DNA from: Chloroflexota bacterium
GTDB lineage: Bacteria; Chloroflexota; Limnocylindria; Limnocylindrales; CSP1-4
Assembly: GCA_016191345.1 (NCBI GenBank)
Contig: JACPOU010000047.1
Location: 1-64,000 of the forward strand
DNA length: 64,000 nucleotides
Reading direction: 5' to 3'
Notes under the pieces: generated by a model
Database searches by the model: none
Told to the model about the DNA's origin: nothing
Seen by the model: the letters and a program-made list of their open reading frames with translations, nothing else
Translations under genes and position numbers: made by a program
In this document: positions 62,134 through 64,000 of the stretch, piece after piece
Position numbering within the stretch: the stretch's first letter is position 1
How the letters are laid out: each line of letters begins with the position of its first letter

Positions 62134-62270
62134 GTTGCGGAGCGTACAGGACGGGCCGGGCGGCGACCGCCGAGGGAATGTCGGCCCGCCGATATGGGCC
62201 GCTCGTCACTTACGGGGTGCCGGTGGGGTCCCGACCATGCGGGCATGGCTCCCCACGCCGGCTCCCGGCC

Positions 62271-62777
62271 ATGACCGCGTTCCCGAGGTCCGCCAACGCG
62301 CTCGGCGGACGGCCGATGCCCGTCGGCGGCGTGAAGCGGATCCTCCTCGCGACCGACCTGTCCCCGGCCTCGGAGGGAGCTGCGCTGCAGGCCCTGGACC
62401 TTGCACACGACCTGGGCGCGGCGTTGCTCATCGTGAGCGTCATCGATCCGGGCTCCCTGCGCCTGCCCGGCGGGCGCTTCGGCCAACGGGTGGACCAGGT
62501 GCGAACCGGCCGCGAGGCGGCCGCGCAGGAGCTCGTGTCGCGCGGCCGGGCGAACGGCGTCCAGGTCAGCTTCCTGATCTGGGAGGGCGACCCCGGAGAA
62601 TCCATCGTCGACGCCGCGGGCAGCGAGCAGGTGGATCTCGTCGTCGTCGGCAGCCATGGCCGCGGCGGGGTGGGGCGCTTCTTCATCGGCAGCGTCTCGG
62701 ATCACGTGGTCCGCCACGCGCCCTGTCCGGTGCTCGTCGTCCGGGCGCGCGCCTCGGCGGCCCGGGCGGAGCCCTGA
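62271..62777 (+). CDS. universal stress protein (UspA family)
   Basis: A 168-residue single-domain USP. The ATP-binding signature is complete: VVGSHGRGGVGRFFIGSVSD, followed by HVVRHAPCPVLVV, and KRILLATDLSPASEGA at the start. It is divergent from the GAF kinase/regulator pair. DevR-type regulators control usp genes in actinobacteria, so control by the neighbour is plausible; no clear DevR box was seen. ATG 62271 or 62316. The stop codon lies inside a 23-base tandem repeat. Confidence 0.9.
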   Translation: MTAFPRSANALGGRPMPVGGVKRILLATDLSPASEGAALQALDLAHDLGAALLIVSVIDPGSLRLPGGRFGQRVDQVRTGREAAAQELVSRGRANGVQVSFLIWEGDPGESIVDAAGSEQVDLVVVGSHGRGGVGRFFIGSVSDHVVRHAPCPVLVVRARASAARAEP

Positions 62778-62827
62778 GCCGGCACCCGCCGGCGCCCTGA
62801 GCCGGCACCCGCCGGCGCCCTGAGCCG
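62771..62827. repeat. 23-bp tandem repeat at the end of the USP gene
   Basis: GCCCTGAGCCGGCACCCGCC plus GGC occurs at 62771-62793 and 62794-62816, with a partial third copy to 62827. The first copy includes the usp stop TGA. Each contains GCCGGC twice and can fold, so it may serve as a terminator between the convergent genes. Confidence 0.85.
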
Positions 62828-62852
62828 ACGTGACCGAGCCTGACCCCGCCTC

Positions 62853-63635
62853 CTACCTGGTGTAGGCGCCCTCGGGGTCCAGCTCCTGGCGAATGAGCCG
62901 GAGCTCCTCGTCGGTCGGCGCCGGCGTCGTCGCGAGGACATCCGAGATCCGCGGTTCCCAGCCGATCGTCGCCCGGATGTCGTCCAGGGTCGCGCCGGGG
63001 TGCAGCGAGTCGAGACGCATCTGGCCCTCCTCGTCGAAGTGCCAGATCCCGAGGTCGGTGACGACGACCGACGGACCACGTCCGAGCCAGCCGCCCTCGC
63101 GCCGGATCCGCTCCGCCTGCTCGGCGCCGCCGAGGTTGCCGGGCGAGGTCCGGAAGTCGATCTTGTCCACGAAGGAGCGGGCGCCTTGGCGCATGATCAC
63201 GAAGATCCGGCGGGCGTTGACCGCGATCTCGGCCGCTCCGCCGCTGCCCGGCAGGCGCGTCTTCGGATGGTCGTAGGGGCCGATGACGGTCGTGTTGATG
63301 TTCCCCCACCGATCGATCTGGGCGGCGCCGAGGAACCCCACGTCGATCAGCCCGCCCTGGAGGTAGAAGCTGAAGAGCTCGAACATCGAGACGACCGCGG
63401 TCGCGCCGGTCACGATCGTCGGATCGCCGATGGACAGGGGCAGGCGCGCCGGACGGGCGCCGAAGACGCCCGCCTCGTAGACGAGCTCGAGCTCGGGTGC
63501 CACCGTCCGCTTCGCGAGGTTGACCGCGATGTTCGGCAGGCCCACGCCCACGAAACACACACGCTGACCCGCGAGCTCCCGGGCGGCGGCCACGATCATC
63601 ATCTCGGACTTCGTGAACGCAGGTGCCTCGGTCAT
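62853..63635 (-). CDS. CoA-transferase beta subunit (GctB/IpdB-like)
   Basis: A 260-residue family I CoA-transferase subunit. Conserved parts: FVGVGLPNIAVNLAKRTVAP, LVYEAGVFGARPARLPLSIG, MFELFSFYLQGGLIDVGFLG, AQIDRWGNINTTVIG and LPGSGGAAEIA. Glutaconate CoA-transferase B and IpdB (steroid ring opening) are the nearest types. An alpha subunit gene is expected next to it but is not in the window, since the gene upstream is a VOC protein. ATG 63635 overlaps the VOC stop as ATGA. Confidence 0.88.
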   Translation of the reverse strand: MTEAPAFTKSEMMIVAAARELAGQRVCFVGVGLPNIAVNLAKRTVAPELELVYEAGVFGARPARLPLSIGDPTIVTGATAVVSMFELFSFYLQGGLIDVGFLGAAQIDRWGNINTTVIGPYDHPKTRLPGSGGAAEIAVNARRIFVIMRQGARSFVDKIDFRTSPGNLGGAEQAERIRREGGWLGRGPSVVVTDLGIWHFDEEGQMRLDSLHPGATLDDIRATIGWEPRISDVLATTPAPTDEELRLIRQELDPEGAYTR

Positions 63636-64000
63636 CGCCGCGCCTCGAACAGCTCAATCGGGTTGCCGTCAGGGTCCTGGACGAGGATCTGCTTCCCGCC
63701 GGGTCCAGAGACGATTGCGTTCCGGAACGACACGGCTCCGGCTCGCAGGCGCTCGACCGTCGCCGCCAGATCGTCGACTTCGATGACGAACCGGTTCCAG
63801 CCGCCGGGCTCGGGAGCGCTTCCGTCGGGCATCGGGCGCGCCGCCGAGGACGCCGGTCCGGCCAACCACAGGGTCAGGTCGCCGGACCGGACCCGGGCGA
63901 ACGCCGGCAGCATCTCCTGCTCGACCTCGAACCCGAGGTGGTCGCGATAGAACGCCACGCTCCGCGCGACATCGCGTACCAGGTAGCGAACGGTCGCCAT
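63632..64000 (-). CDS. VOC-family (glyoxalase/bleomycin-resistance-like) protein
   Basis: A 122-residue vicinal-oxygen-chelate protein: VRYLVRDVARSVAFYRDHLG at the start, FVIEVDDLAATVERL in the middle and GGKQILVQDPDGNPIELFE at the end, the two half-repeats typical of the fold. The terminal glutamate is a usual metal ligand. The ATG lies exactly at the window edge, so a longer start outside cannot be excluded. It is coupled to the CoA-transferase gene by ATGA. Confidence 0.88.
   Translation of the reverse strand: MATVRYLVRDVARSVAFYRDHLGFEVEQEMLPAFARVRSGDLTLWLAGPASSAARPMPDGSAPEPGGWNRFVIEVDDLAATVERLRAGAVSFRNAIVSGPGGKQILVQDPDGNPIELFEARR

Noticed and set aside
62134-62270. DevR/DosR box upstream of the usp gene
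   Set aside because: No sequence close to the known GGGACT-N6-AGTCCC type consensus was found.

Overview
The window is very GC-rich, and its genes are tightly packed with many 4-base ATGA or GTGA start/stop overlaps and frequent GTG starts. No rRNA, tRNA, CRISPR array, insertion sequence or phage module was found. The gene content suggests a chromosomal segment of an aerobic, heterotrophic, mainly soil or freshwater bacterium: reductive pyrimidine/beta-alanine catabolism, an LLM-class flavoprotein, SufBD with a Rieske protein, a DevRS-like two-component pair, many secreted lipoproteins and lineage-specific LuxR-type ATPases. I would place it in Chloroflexota (Limnocylindria/Ellin6529-like lineages) with only moderate confidence; no marker gene settles this.

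Layout. 1-9.8 kb: a 9-bp tandem repeat, then a minus-strand operon (class III aminotransferase, permease, ATPase, permease) divergent from a plus-strand operon (beta-ureidopropionase, LLM oxidoreductase, a lysine-rich micropeptide, dihydropyrimidinase). A partner-switching module (RsbW-like ATPase, STAS protein, SpoIIE phosphatase) follows directly. 9.9-20.4 kb: two small exported proteins, a CoA-acylating semialdehyde dehydrogenase, a degenerate Lgt paralogue, a subtilase, malate dehydrogenase with PEP carboxykinase, and a cystathionine gamma-synthase/lyase. 20.5-28.9 kb: two 837-residue LuxR-type ATPase paralogues flank a UbiA prenyltransferase, a frameshifted secreted protein, a lipoprotein and a third HTH regulator. 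28.9-38 kb: cystathionine beta-synthase, a frameshifted MFS-cNMP fusion, an acyltransferase, a true Lgt, an Lrp regulator divergent from a 44-residue membrane peptide, an MbfA-like ferritin/VIT protein and an ornithine cyclodeaminase-like enzyme. 38-47 kb: SufB-SufD-Rieske under a palindromic promoter, a glycosyltransferase remnant, Eis-like acetyltransferase, YetF, Nudix, YcaQ and OsmC proteins. 47-57 kb: secreted proteins, an ECF sigma/anti-sigma pair, hairpin repeats, a phosphotriesterase-like lactonase, TetR divergent from an MMPL exporter, and a second aminotransferase. 57-64 kb: a decayed zone (truncated hydrogenase beta subunit, cNMP-domain protein, YceI fragment), CoA-transferases, a GAF histidine kinase with its response regulator, a universal stress protein and a VOC protein.

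How genes work together. Dihydropyrimidinase, beta-ureidopropionase, beta-alanine aminotransferase and the semialdehyde dehydrogenase can take dihydrouracil to acetyl-CoA; the ABC transporter probably imports the substrate, but no solute-binding protein or dihydropyrimidine dehydrogenase is present. The cystathionine synthase and lyase form a transsulfuration route. Lgt serves the many lipoproteins.

A theme of the window is decay: a glycosyltransferase with its middle deleted, a hydrogenase subunit cut short, a YceI C-terminus, and two genes broken by single-base indels in G/C runs. The indels may be assembly errors. The most intriguing undescribed items are the 22-residue lysine-rich peptide in the pyrimidine operon, the divergent Lrp/small-peptide promoter, and the paired LuxR-type ATPases.
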